Below are positions 1 to 5,988 of a stretch of 14,320 bases of DNA, piece after piece. Source of the DNA: CAZHZT01 sp964537285 (GTDB lineage Bacteria > Bacteroidota > Bacteroidia > Chitinophagales > Saprospiraceae); the NCBI GenBank assembly GCA_964537285.1, contig CAZHZT010000140.1:1-14320 (forward strand), written 5' to 3'. The notes under the pieces were generated by a model. The model was not told the DNA's origin and did no database searches. It saw only the letters and a list, made by a program, of their open reading frames with translations. How positions within the stretch are numbered: position 1 is the first letter of the stretch; every line of letters starts with the position of its first letter. The position numbers and the translations under genes are program-made.

Positions 1-141
1 CTGAGGAAAAAAGGACAAGTAAAATGGGTAGGGTATTATTTTCCTGATCCCTTAGTAACAGGTGCTGCAAATCAATGCTTTAGGACCGGCCTTATTCAAT
101 TTAGCTTTTTGGAAGGCTACCAGCCTTCCAAAAAGCGTTAA
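1..141 (+). CDS. Possible C-terminal tail of an upstream gene (uncertain)
   Basis: Frame 1 is open from the window edge to a TAA at 139-141, giving 46 codons (begins LRKKGQVKWVGYYFPD). About the first 26 codons lie outside the repeat that starts near position 79; the rest (from CFRTGL on) is translated repeat DNA. If the frame is real, the repeat has inserted into the 3' end of a gene and supplied its last residues and stop codon. No family is recognised, and the short open frame could be chance. Frame 3 stops at 45-47 and is the main alternative reading. Confidence 0.22.
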   Translation: MRKKGQVKWVGYYFPDPLVTGAANQCFRTGLIQFSFLEGYQPSKKR

Positions 142-276
142 GAATTGAATACAGCCTTGATTTTTTGCTACTTTTTTATCAAGAAAAAAGTAGATAGAAC
201 TCTGAATAACAGAACTATGTGAATATTTTTTTTACAAAAATGAGTCATCCCGAATTTTCGAGATGACTCATTTTTT
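79..276 (+). repeat. Nested-hairpin intergenic repeat, copy 1
   Basis: This copy starts at TTTAGGACCGGCCTTATTCA, runs through a hairpin with perfect 14-bp arms (CTTTTTGGAAGGCT, loop ACC, then its reverse complement), then a shared stretch containing TTGATTTTTTGCTACTTTTT and AAAAAGTAGATA, and ends in the ATGAGTCATCCCGA hairpin. The sequence flanking the inner hairpin is itself inverted (GGCCTTATTCAATT against AATTGAATACAGCC), so one hairpin is nested in another. It matches copies at 1569-1831 (same orientation) and 12952-13117 (opposite orientation). It encodes no protein and looks like a non-autonomous mobile element. Confidence 0.85.
236..275 (+). terminator. Terminator-like hairpin at the end of repeat copy 1
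   Basis: Arms AAAAATGAGTCATC and GATGACTCATTTTT pair around a short CG-closed, AT-rich centre and are followed by a T run. This has the shape of a rho-independent terminator, with A and T tracts on both sides so it could work in either direction. It lies only about 50 bp before the peptidase start, so it would block read-through from the left and force that gene to use a promoter within 276-323. Confidence 0.6.
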
Positions 277-309
277 AAGTTCCATTTTCCACAACTTATG
301 TTAAAAAAC
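277..309 (-). repeat. Half-arm of the 110-bp palindromic element, in the peptidase leader
   Basis: This 33-bp stretch (starts AAGTTCCATTTTCCACAA) matches the reverse complement of 7417-7449, the left arm of the 110-bp palindrome, with two differences; 18 bp are identical (277-294 against 7432-7449). The other arm and the centre of the element are absent. It directly abuts the hairpin of repeat copy 1 and ends 14 bp before the peptidase ATG, so it makes up most of the space where that gene's promoter and leader must be. Confidence 0.7.
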
Positions 310-323
310 TAAAACAATAAACC

Positions 324-1493
324 ATGATAAATTTTCTCAAACTGTCTTACCCTTCCCTTCAACTACTGCTTTTCTTCTTTCTGAGCTTTTCCCTCTCTGC
401 GCAATCCACTATTCAAAAAGATGATTATCAATTCACTATTGATCAAAGGCTGGATTGCAGTTCCGTTAAAAACCAACAAAGATCAAATACCTGTTGGAGC
501 TTTTCAGCAACTTCTTTCCTCGAATCCGAACTTATGCGTCAAGGCAAAGAAGTCGTTGACCTATCTGATATGTATGCGGTTCGCTATACTTATTTGCGAA
601 AAGCCAGGAAGTATCTTCGTTATCACGGAAAAACGAACTTCAGTGAAGGAAGCCTGGGACACGACGTCATTAATGTTTTGCGTGAAAATGGTATCGTTCC
701 GGAAAGCGTCTTTGATGGAAAACCCGAAGGAACCAAGCAATACGATCATCGTGGGCTTTTCCAGGAAACCAAAGCATACCTGGATGCATTGCTAGACAAT
801 CCTCCTATACCGGTAAATTGGAGAGAGGGGTTTGTGGCTATTTTGGATAAACACCTGGATGCTGTTCCCACTACATTTGAATATGAGGGTGAAGAATATT
901 CTCCCCAGACTTTTGCCATTGACGTACTCCAGCTAAACCCGGATGATTATATTTCTTTTACCTCTTTTTCTCATCATCCTTTCTACAAGCCTTTTGTATT
1001 AGAAGTACCTGATAATTTTTCCGATGGCCTGTTTTACAACCTGCCATTACATGAATTTATGGCCCTAACCGATCATGCACTAAAAAATGGTTTCACGATC
1101 GAATGGGATGGAGACGTAAGTGAAAAAGGATTTGCAGCTCGTCAAGGGCTTGCTATCTTTCCTGAAAAAGATTGGAATGACATGAGCGAGGACGAGAAAA
1201 AAATGGCTTTTATAAAGCCGGTACCACAGAAAAAGGTAACACTTTCGCTTCGCCAGGAGCGCTTTGACAATCATCAACTCACCGATGATCACCTAATGCA
1301 TTTAATTGGCACTGCAAAGGATCAAAATGGAGACCAATACTATATTATTAAAAATTCATGGGGCAAGAGTGGCCTTGGCTTCGACAATGGTTATGTATAT
1401 TTCTCGGAAGCTTACTACAAAATGAATACGATTTCTATTATGGTCCACAAGGATGCGGTCCCCTCCCTTATCCTCCAGAAATTAAGTTTATAA
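324..1493 (+). CDS. Exported C1-family cysteine peptidase (bleomycin hydrolase/PepC-like)
   Basis: A 389-residue papain-fold peptidase. Residues 1-26 form a signal peptide (basic N-end, Leu/Phe-rich core, cleavage after SLSA before QS), so the enzyme is predicted to be in the periplasm or outside the cell. The catalytic set is visible: oxyanion-hole Gln51 and nucleophile Cys57 in NQQRSNTCWSFS, His323 in DDHLMHLIG, and Asn344 in IKNSWG. The long spacing between Cys and His and the HLM/NSWG pattern resemble the bleomycin hydrolase/aminopeptidase C branch (C1B), although 389 residues is shorter than the usual ~450 and those enzymes are mostly cytosolic. The catalytic residues are intact, so it is probably active; the substrate is unknown. 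The gene stands alone: repeats lie on both sides, its neighbour rfbB converges on it, and no TAnnTTTG element is visible in the short leader. Confidence 0.88.
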   Translation: MINFLKLSYPSLQLLLFFFLSFSLSAQSTIQKDDYQFTIDQRLDCSSVKNQQRSNTCWSFSATSFLESELMRQGKEVVDLSDMYAVRYTYLRKARKYLRYHGKTNFSEGSLGHDVINVLRENGIVPESVFDGKPEGTKQYDHRGLFQETKAYLDALLDNPPIPVNWREGFVAILDKHLDAVPTTFEYEGEEYSPQTFAIDVLQLNPDDYISFTSFSHHPFYKPFVLEVPDNFSDGLFYNLPLHEFMALTDHALKNGFTIEWDGDVSEKGFAARQGLAIFPEKDWNDMSEDEKKMAFIKPVPQKKVTLSLRQERFDNHQLTDDHLMHLIGTAKDQNGDQYYIIKNSWGKSGLGFDNGYVYFSEAYYKMNTISIMVHKDAVPSLILQKLSL

Positions 1494-1530
1494 AAACATG
1501 AGTCATCCCAAATTTTAAGAAACTTCATGT
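1492..1530 (+). repeat. Degenerate copy of the ATGAGTCATCCC hairpin after the peptidase stop
   Basis: Starting within the stop codon, AAAAACATGAGTCATCCCAA matches the left arm of the terminator hairpins at 236-275 and 12952-12993, but the right arm is mostly lost; only ACATGA and TCATGT can still pair. It looks like a decayed remnant of another repeat copy, or a former terminator now replaced by the hairpin at 1792-1831. Confidence 0.55.
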
Positions 1531-1568
1531 TGTCACAATAATTAATAATAGATGCCGTAAACCTACAT

Positions 1569-1831
1569 CTTAGGACCGGCCTTATTCAATTTAGCTTTTT
1601 GGAAGGCTGGCAGCCGTTAAAAAATGAATACTGTTTGAGCCGACGTAAGGAGGCGAGTTTATTCATTTTAGGCTGCCAGCCTTTCAAAAAGCGTTAAAAA
1701 TTGAATACAGCCTTGATTTTTTGCTACTTTTTCATCAAGGAAAAAGTAGATAAGACTCTGGTTAACTGATTTATGTAAAGTTTTTTTTCACAAACATGAG
1801 TCATTCCGAAAATTCGGGATGGCTCATGTTT
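1569..1831 (+). repeat. Nested-hairpin intergenic repeat, copy 2 (largest form)
   Basis: Same family and orientation as 79-276. Here the inner hairpin is expanded. The arms CTTTTTGGAAGGCTGGCAGCC and a near reverse complement ending TTTCAAAAAG enclose a further segment, 1619-1672, which carries its own inverted pair (AAAATGAATA against TATTCATTTT) around TTTGAGCCGACGTAAGGAGG. The copy ends in the hairpin at 1792-1831. Together with the 30-bp spacer and degenerate hairpin before it, it fills the 351-bp convergent gap between the peptidase and rfbB; I see no gene there. Confidence 0.85.
1792..1831. terminator. Bidirectional terminator between the peptidase and rfbB
   Basis: AAACATGAGTCATTCCGAA pairs with its near complement ending GGCTCATGTTT, with two G-T type positions, flanked by A and T tracts on both sides. 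It sits 13 bp beyond the rfbB stop codon between two converging genes and could end transcription from either side. It is the 3' end of repeat copy 2. Confidence 0.65.
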
Positions 1832-1844
1832 ATAACTTTAATTT

Positions 1845-2897
1845 CTACTCCTCGTATTGTTTGGTATAATACTCCTGATAAGCCCCAGAAGTAACATTTG
1901 CCAGCCATTCTTCATTTTCAAGATACCATTTGGCTGTTTCGAGCATACCTTCTTCAAATTTCAGAGAAGGCTTGAAGCCAAGTTCATTCATAATCTTGGA
2001 AGCATCGATTGCATAACGACGATCATGGCCCGGACGGTCTTTCACAAAAGTGATCAATTCACGGGAAGCACCTTTTTCGCGACCAAGTAATTCATCCATG
2101 GTATCGCACAATAAATGAATCAAATCGAGGTTCTGCCATTCATTATGCCCGCCAATATTGTAAGTTTCTCCTATTTTCCCTTTGTGAAATACAGTATCGA
2201 TGGCATCTGCATGATCTTTTACCCAAAGCCAATCACGTGTATATTTGCCATCACCATAAACCGGTAAAGCTTTATTTTGCTTGATATTATTGATGAAAAG
2301 AGGGATCAGTTTTTCCGGAAATTGATTCGGACCGTAGTTATTTGAGCAATTAGAAAGCACTACAGGCACTCCATAAGTATGGAAATAAGCCCTCACCAAA
2401 TGATCAGAACTTGCCTTGGAAGCCGAATAAGGAGATCGAGGGTCATAGGCTGTTTCCTCGGTAAACAGGCCGGTTTCTCCCAACGTTCCGTAAACTTCAT
2501 CCGTTGATACATGATAAAAAAGCTGCTTCCCGCCTTTATCTTTCCACAGATTTCTGCTTGCATTAAGCAAATTAACGGTACCGACTATATTAGTCATGAT
2601 AAAGTCCATCGGGTTGGAAATCGAACGATCTACATGGGATTCAGCTGCCAAATGAATTACACTATCAAAATTAAATTCCTGAAACAGGTCATTAACAAAA
2701 CCCGCATCCACAATATCTCCCTTAACAAAAGTGTAATTATCAGCACTTTCGACATCCTTCAGGTTTTCGAGATTGCCCGCATAAGTTAACTTATCCAGGT
2801 TAACAATTTGATAACCGGAATACTTTTCTACGAATAAACGAACAACATGCGAACCGATGAACCCAGCCCCCCCGGTGATTAAAATAAATTTATCCAT
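1845..2897 (-). CDS. rfbB: dTDP-glucose 4,6-dehydratase
   Basis: A 350-residue extended SDR enzyme of usual family length. It converts dTDP-glucose to dTDP-4-keto-6-deoxyglucose, the entry to rhamnose and many deoxy- and amino-sugars, in the cytoplasm. Visible features are the NAD-binding loop GGAGFIG (residues 9-15), the HLAAESHVDRS segment, the catalytic Asp133-Glu134 in STDEVYG, the Tyr157-x3-Lys161 pair in YSASK, and the RDWLWVKDHADA motif near 221-232, which is typical of RmlB. It is the last gene of a minus-strand operon, 7 bp after the UDP-glucuronate decarboxylase-like gene. No rfbA, rfbC or rfbD is in the window, so later steps must be encoded elsewhere. Its transcript probably ends at the hairpin at 1792-1831. 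Confidence 0.94.
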   Translation of the reverse strand: MDKFILITGGAGFIGSHVVRLFVEKYSGYQIVNLDKLTYAGNLENLKDVESADNYTFVKGDIVDAGFVNDLFQEFNFDSVIHLAAESHVDRSISNPMDFIMTNIVGTVNLLNASRNLWKDKGGKQLFYHVSTDEVYGTLGETGLFTEETAYDPRSPYSASKASSDHLVRAYFHTYGVPVVLSNCSNNYGPNQFPEKLIPLFINNIKQNKALPVYGDGKYTRDWLWVKDHADAIDTVFHKGKIGETYNIGGHNEWQNLDLIHLLCDTMDELLGREKGASRELITFVKDRPGHDRRYAIDASKIMNELGFKPSLKFEEGMLETAKWYLENEEWLANVTSGAYQEYYTKQYEE

Positions 2898-2904
2898 ATA
2901 TTTT

Positions 2905-3849
2905 CTAATCTACTTTTACAACTTTTTTAAAATATTCTAAAGTCTTTTTCAAACCCTCCGAACGCGGTATTTGAGGTTCCCAACCTAGAATTTCCTTAGC
3001 TTTTGTAATATTGGGACGACGTTTTTTAGGATCATCCTTTGGCAATGGTTTATAAATCAGCTTTGAATCAGGATTGCCAACCAATTCAAGTATTTCCTCC
3101 CCAAACTCCTTGATCGTTATTTCATCCGGGTTTCCAATATTCACGGGAAATTGATAATCGCTAAGTAATAAGCGATAAATACCTTCGATCAAATCATCCA
3201 CATAGCAGAAAGAACGCGTTTGTGAGCCATCACCAAACACCGTCAAGCCCTCTCCTCGAATGGCCTGAGAAAAGAATGCCGGCAACACACGACCATCATT
3301 AACGCGCATTCTAGGGCCATAAGTATTAAAAATCCGGACAATGCGTGTTTCCAGACCATGATACGTGTGATAAGCCATAGTTAATGCTTCCAAAAATCGC
3401 TTTGCCTCATCATAAACCCCACGTGGGCCGATTGGATTCACATTCCCCCAGTACTCTTCTTGTTGAGGATGTTCCAGAGGATCACCATAAACCTCAGAGG
3501 TAGAGGCCACTAGAATCCGAGCCTTTTTTTCCTTTGCCAAACCAAGCAGATTATGTGTTCCCAATGCCCCTACCTTCATCGTTTGAATAGGCATTTTTAA
3601 ATAATCAATTGGGCTGGCAGGTGATGCAAAATGCAGAATATAATCCAGTTGACCAGGCACGTGAACAAATTTCGTTACATCGTGGTGATAAAACTGAAAC
3701 TCTTCACGAGGAAATAAATGAGCTATATTGTCCATGCTGCCTGTCAGAAGATTATCCATTCCAATAACGTGATAGCCTTCTTTCAAAAAACGATCGCATA
3801 AATGAGACCCCAGGAAACCGGCGGCTCCGGTGATTAATACTTTTTTCAA
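2905..3849 (-). CDS. UDP-glucuronate decarboxylase-like SDR (UDP-xylose synthase type)
   Basis: A 314-residue extended SDR. The family forms UDP-xylose from UDP-glucuronate, using bound NAD, in the cytoplasm. The match is in detail: GAAGFLG (residues 8-14), HFASPASP (73-80), the active-site TSEVYGDP segment with Glu119, Tyr146-x3-Lys150 in YDEAK, the RIFNTYGPRM stretch (172-181), NDGRV, and the GDGSQTRSFCYVDDL segment with Arg212. These are hallmarks of UXS enzymes, and the length fits soluble bacterial forms. It is the middle gene of the operon, 35 bp after the aminotransferase and 7 bp before rfbB. The UDP-glucuronate source (a Ugd dehydrogenase) is not in the window. A related nucleotide-sugar epimerase is the alternative, but the UXS motifs make that less likely. 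Confidence 0.88.
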   Translation of the reverse strand: MKKVLITGAAGFLGSHLCDRFLKEGYHVIGMDNLLTGSMDNIAHLFPREEFQFYHHDVTKFVHVPGQLDYILHFASPASPIDYLKMPIQTMKVGALGTHNLLGLAKEKKARILVASTSEVYGDPLEHPQQEEYWGNVNPIGPRGVYDEAKRFLEALTMAYHTYHGLETRIVRIFNTYGPRMRVNDGRVLPAFFSQAIRGEGLTVFGDGSQTRSFCYVDDLIEGIYRLLLSDYQFPVNIGNPDEITIKEFGEEILELVGNPDSKLIYKPLPKDDPKKRRPNITKAKEILGWEPQIPRSEGLKKTLEYFKKVVKVD

Positions 3850-3884
3850 AACTGTATGTATTTGTTTGGATCTGAAAATATTTT

Positions 3885-5009
3885 CTAACTAAAAAAAGAC
3901 CTGATCGCTTCAATCACAATATCTTGAACGGACTCATCCAGTTCAGAATGCATTGGCAATGAAAGTACCTTATGCGACAACTCCTCAGATACCGGAAAAT
4001 CCCCTTCTTGATAACCGGATTCACTATACGCCTTTTGCAAATGCAGTGGAATCGGATAGTATATCGCTGAAGCAATATTTTTTTCTTTCAAAAACTGATG
4101 CAACTCATCGCGCCTATTCTCTACCAACAGAGTATACTGATGAAAAACATGCGTAGAATAACGTGCCAGTTTCGGGACGGTTAAACCGGGAAGATCTTTC
4201 AAATTCTCAGAATAATACTGTGCCGCACGGAAACGAGCCCCATTATAAGAGTCTAAGTGCTTTAATTTTATATCCAGAACAGCGGCCTGCATGCTATCCA
4301 AGCGAGAATTCACCCCTACCTCATCGTGGTGATACCTCTTGCTCGAACCATGATTTACAATCATTTTCAACTTAGCCGCAAGATCGTCATCATTTGTAAA
4401 AATAGCACCGCCATCGCCATAACATCCCAGGTTTTTGGAAGGGAAAAAAGAGGTACAGCCAATATGACCAATAGTTCCGGATTTTTTCCGGCTGCCATCA
4501 GCATAGATAAAATCTGCTCCAATAGCTTGAGCGTTATCTTCCACAACATGGATCCCATGCTTATCAGCGATACGCATAATGTATTCCATATTAGAGCACT
4601 GCCCAAAAAGATGCACGGGAATAATGCATTTTGTTTTTTCCGTAATAGCCTTTTCTAACTGATATTCATTCAAAACAAAAGTACAAGGGTTAACATCTAT
4701 GAAAACAGGCTTCAAGCCCAGCAAGGCAATCACTTCGGCAGTTGCAATAAATGTAAAGGGTACAGTGATCACCTCATCTCCAGGCTTCAGGCCTAGCGCC
4801 ATCAGAGCCACTTGCAGAGCATCTGTGCCATTTCCGCAGGGAATTACGTGGTTTATCCCTAGATATTCTTCTAAATTGCGTGCAAATCCATGAACGGCCT
4901 GACCGTTTATAAATTGACAAGAAGACAACACTTCGTTCAAAGAAGTTTCTACTTCTTTTTGGATCTTATTATATTGAGTTTGTAAATCGACGAGTGGAAT
5001 TGATTGCAT
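3885..5009 (-). CDS. DegT/DnrJ/EryC1/StrS sugar aminotransferase, WbpE-like
   Basis: A 374-residue PLP-dependent aminotransferase acting on a keto nucleotide-sugar. Seen in the protein: GNGTDALQ (residues 59-66) for phosphate binding, VVEDNAQ with Asp158 and Gln161 for the cofactor ring, and the Schiff-base lysine Lys192 in SFFPSKNLGCYGDGGA. The stretch around that lysine, NHGSSKRYHHDEVGVNSRLD, and the ending with YYPIPLHLQ and SLPMHSELDE are close to WbpE/WlbC enzymes, which add the 3-amino group to UDP-2-acetamido-3-keto-glucuronate. The partners WbpB and WbpD are not here, so the substrate could also be a keto-deoxy sugar from the neighbouring rfbB product. It is the first gene of the operon; a TATATTTG promoter element lies 28 bp upstream. 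Confidence 0.9.
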   Translation of the reverse strand: MQSIPLVDLQTQYNKIQKEVETSLNEVLSSCQFINGQAVHGFARNLEEYLGINHVIPCGNGTDALQVALMALGLKPGDEVITVPFTFIATAEVIALLGLKPVFIDVNPCTFVLNEYQLEKAITEKTKCIIPVHLFGQCSNMEYIMRIADKHGIHVVEDNAQAIGADFIYADGSRKKSGTIGHIGCTSFFPSKNLGCYGDGGAIFTNDDDLAAKLKMIVNHGSSKRYHHDEVGVNSRLDSMQAAVLDIKLKHLDSYNGARFRAAQYYSENLKDLPGLTVPKLARYSTHVFHQYTLLVENRRDELHQFLKEKNIASAIYYPIPLHLQKAYSESGYQEGDFPVSEELSHKVLSLPMHSELDESVQDIVIEAIRSFFS

Positions 5010-5025
5010 GGAAAAGAAAGATTAT

Positions 5026-5033
5026 TAATTTTG
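5026..5033 (+). promoter_or_regulatory. Candidate -7 element for the outer-membrane protein gene
   Basis: TAATTTTG matches TAnnTTTG on the plus strand, and a partial -33 (ATTG at 5003-5006) lies 19 bp upstream. If used, it would overlap the opposite-facing element at 5038-5045 and give a leader of about 105 nt that includes the whole palindrome at 5069-5134. In AT-rich DNA a chance match is possible. Confidence 0.28.
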
Positions 5034-5037
5034 ACCA

Positions 5038-5045
5038 CAAATATA
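5038..5045 (-). promoter_or_regulatory. Candidate -7 element of the nucleotide-sugar operon
   Basis: Read on the minus strand this is TATATTTG, an exact match to the Bacteroidota -7 consensus TAnnTTTG, placed 28 bp before the aminotransferase ATG. No good TTTG -33 element is seen at the expected distance. The palindrome at 5069-5134 begins just upstream. Confidence 0.5.
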
Positions 5046-5068
5046 AACTAAAGTTTATTATTACATAG

Positions 5069-5134
5069 TTAGTAAGCCTTGTAATTCCTTTATAGCTCGC
5101 CAATGAGCTATAAAGAAATTACAACGCTCACTAA
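5069..5134. repeat. 66-bp palindrome in the divergent promoter region
   Basis: Arms 5069-5098 and 5105-5134 are complementary at 27 of 30 positions around a 6-nt loop (GCCAAT); the inner part is TTTATAGCTC against GAGCTATAAA. It ends 11 bp before the outer-membrane protein ATG. It could form a strong RNA hairpin in the leader, act as a binding site for a dimeric regulator, or be a small mobile palindrome. I cannot tell which; no second copy is seen in the window. Confidence 0.75.
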
Positions 5135-5145
5135 AAAAACGAATT

Positions 5146-5916
5146 ATGCAAAAATATAACTATCTATTTTGTTTATTATTTCTATTCGTTGCCTTTAGCG
5201 ATCTGTGTGGACAACAGAGAAGAAGCAGCACTCGCCGAAATATAGGCCATGGCATTTTAGCTTCTATCAATATTGGTGCTCAATGGCCAGGGGCTGATCT
5301 GGCGGATAGCTACGGCGAAAATATGACCATTGGAGGGGCTCTGGAATGGCAAACGGACAAACAAAACCTGATATTCGGAGCAGAATTCGACTACAACTTC
5401 GGAAACAAAGTAGATGAAGATGTAATCTTTGGCCTTCGCCAGCCTAACGGAGAGATTATTGGCCAGGACGGGGTTTATTCATCTGTAGTACTGAGAATGA
5501 GAGGTTTTTATGCAGGTTTGAAAGTAGGAAAGGTCTTCCCTATCCTCAAAAACAACCCAAGGTCAGGGATTAAAGTGACGATTGGCGCCGGCCTGTTGCA
5601 ACACAAAATCAGAATTCAGGATGACTCGCGCCAGGTACCTCAGGTAGCAGGCGATTATGCTAAAGGCTATGATCGCCTGACGAATGGCTTTGCCCTTAAA
5701 CAATTCATCGGGTATCACTTACTCAGCAACAACAAATTAACCAACTTTTATGCTGGCTTCGAATTTATTCAGGGATTTACTCAAAATCGTCGTGATTGGG
5801 ACTTTGTAGTTCGTGATAAAATTGATAATCAACGCCTTGATCTGCTCTTTGGCATCCGGGTAGGTTGGATTCTTCCTTTCTACGTCGGTGGAAACACATC
5901 AGAAATCTATTACTAA
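5146..5916 (+). CDS. Predicted outer-membrane beta-barrel protein, function unknown
   Basis: A 256-residue exported protein. Residues 1-22 form a signal peptide (LFCLLFLFVAFSDLCG, cleavage before QQ; the Cys lacks a proper lipobox, so a lipoprotein is unlikely). The rest alternates short amphipathic segments rich in Gly and aromatic residues with polar turns, for example GGALEWQTDKQNLIFGAEFD, FYAGLKVGKVFP, FYAGFEFIQGF and LLFGIRVGWILPFYVGG. This is the pattern of a small outer-membrane barrel or a porin-family (OmpA/OprF-type beta-barrel) protein. No catalytic motif is seen. It lies 72 bp upstream of waaA on the same strand, so the two may be co-transcribed, which would agree with a role in envelope building. 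The family is not recognised by name. Confidence 0.72.
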   Translation: MQKYNYLFCLLFLFVAFSDLCGQQRRSSTRRNIGHGILASINIGAQWPGADLADSYGENMTIGGALEWQTDKQNLIFGAEFDYNFGNKVDEDVIFGLRQPNGEIIGQDGVYSSVVLRMRGFYAGLKVGKVFPILKNNPRSGIKVTIGAGLLQHKIRIQDDSRQVPQVAGDYAKGYDRLTNGFALKQFIGYHLLSNNKLTNFYAGFEFIQGFTQNRRDWDFVVRDKIDNQRLDLLFGIRVGWILPFYVGGNTSEIYY

Positions 5917-5927
5917 AATTTACACGC

Positions 5928-5969
5928 TTAACGGGGCTGTTTTTCGTTAACCGTTCCCCGTTAACCGTT
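5928..5969 (+). repeat. Inverted repeat and short tandem repeat between the barrel gene and waaA
   Basis: TTAACGGGG (5928-5936) pairs with CCCCGTTAA (5956-5964), with a 19-nt loop containing a T run. CGTTAACCGTT also occurs twice, at 5945-5955 and 5959-5969. The hairpin could slow or partly end transcription between the two genes, but no T run follows it, so it is a weak terminator candidate. Confidence 0.45.
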
Positions 5970-5988
5970 TACCGCTACTCCCCTAATC

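Noticed and set aside
421..795. 124-codon plus-strand frame inside the peptidase gene
   Set aside because: Out-of-frame overlap with the catalytic Cys region of the peptidase, with no motif of its own.
4326..4658. 110-codon plus-strand frame inside the aminotransferase gene
   Set aside because: Antisense to the PLP-lysine region; no supporting features.
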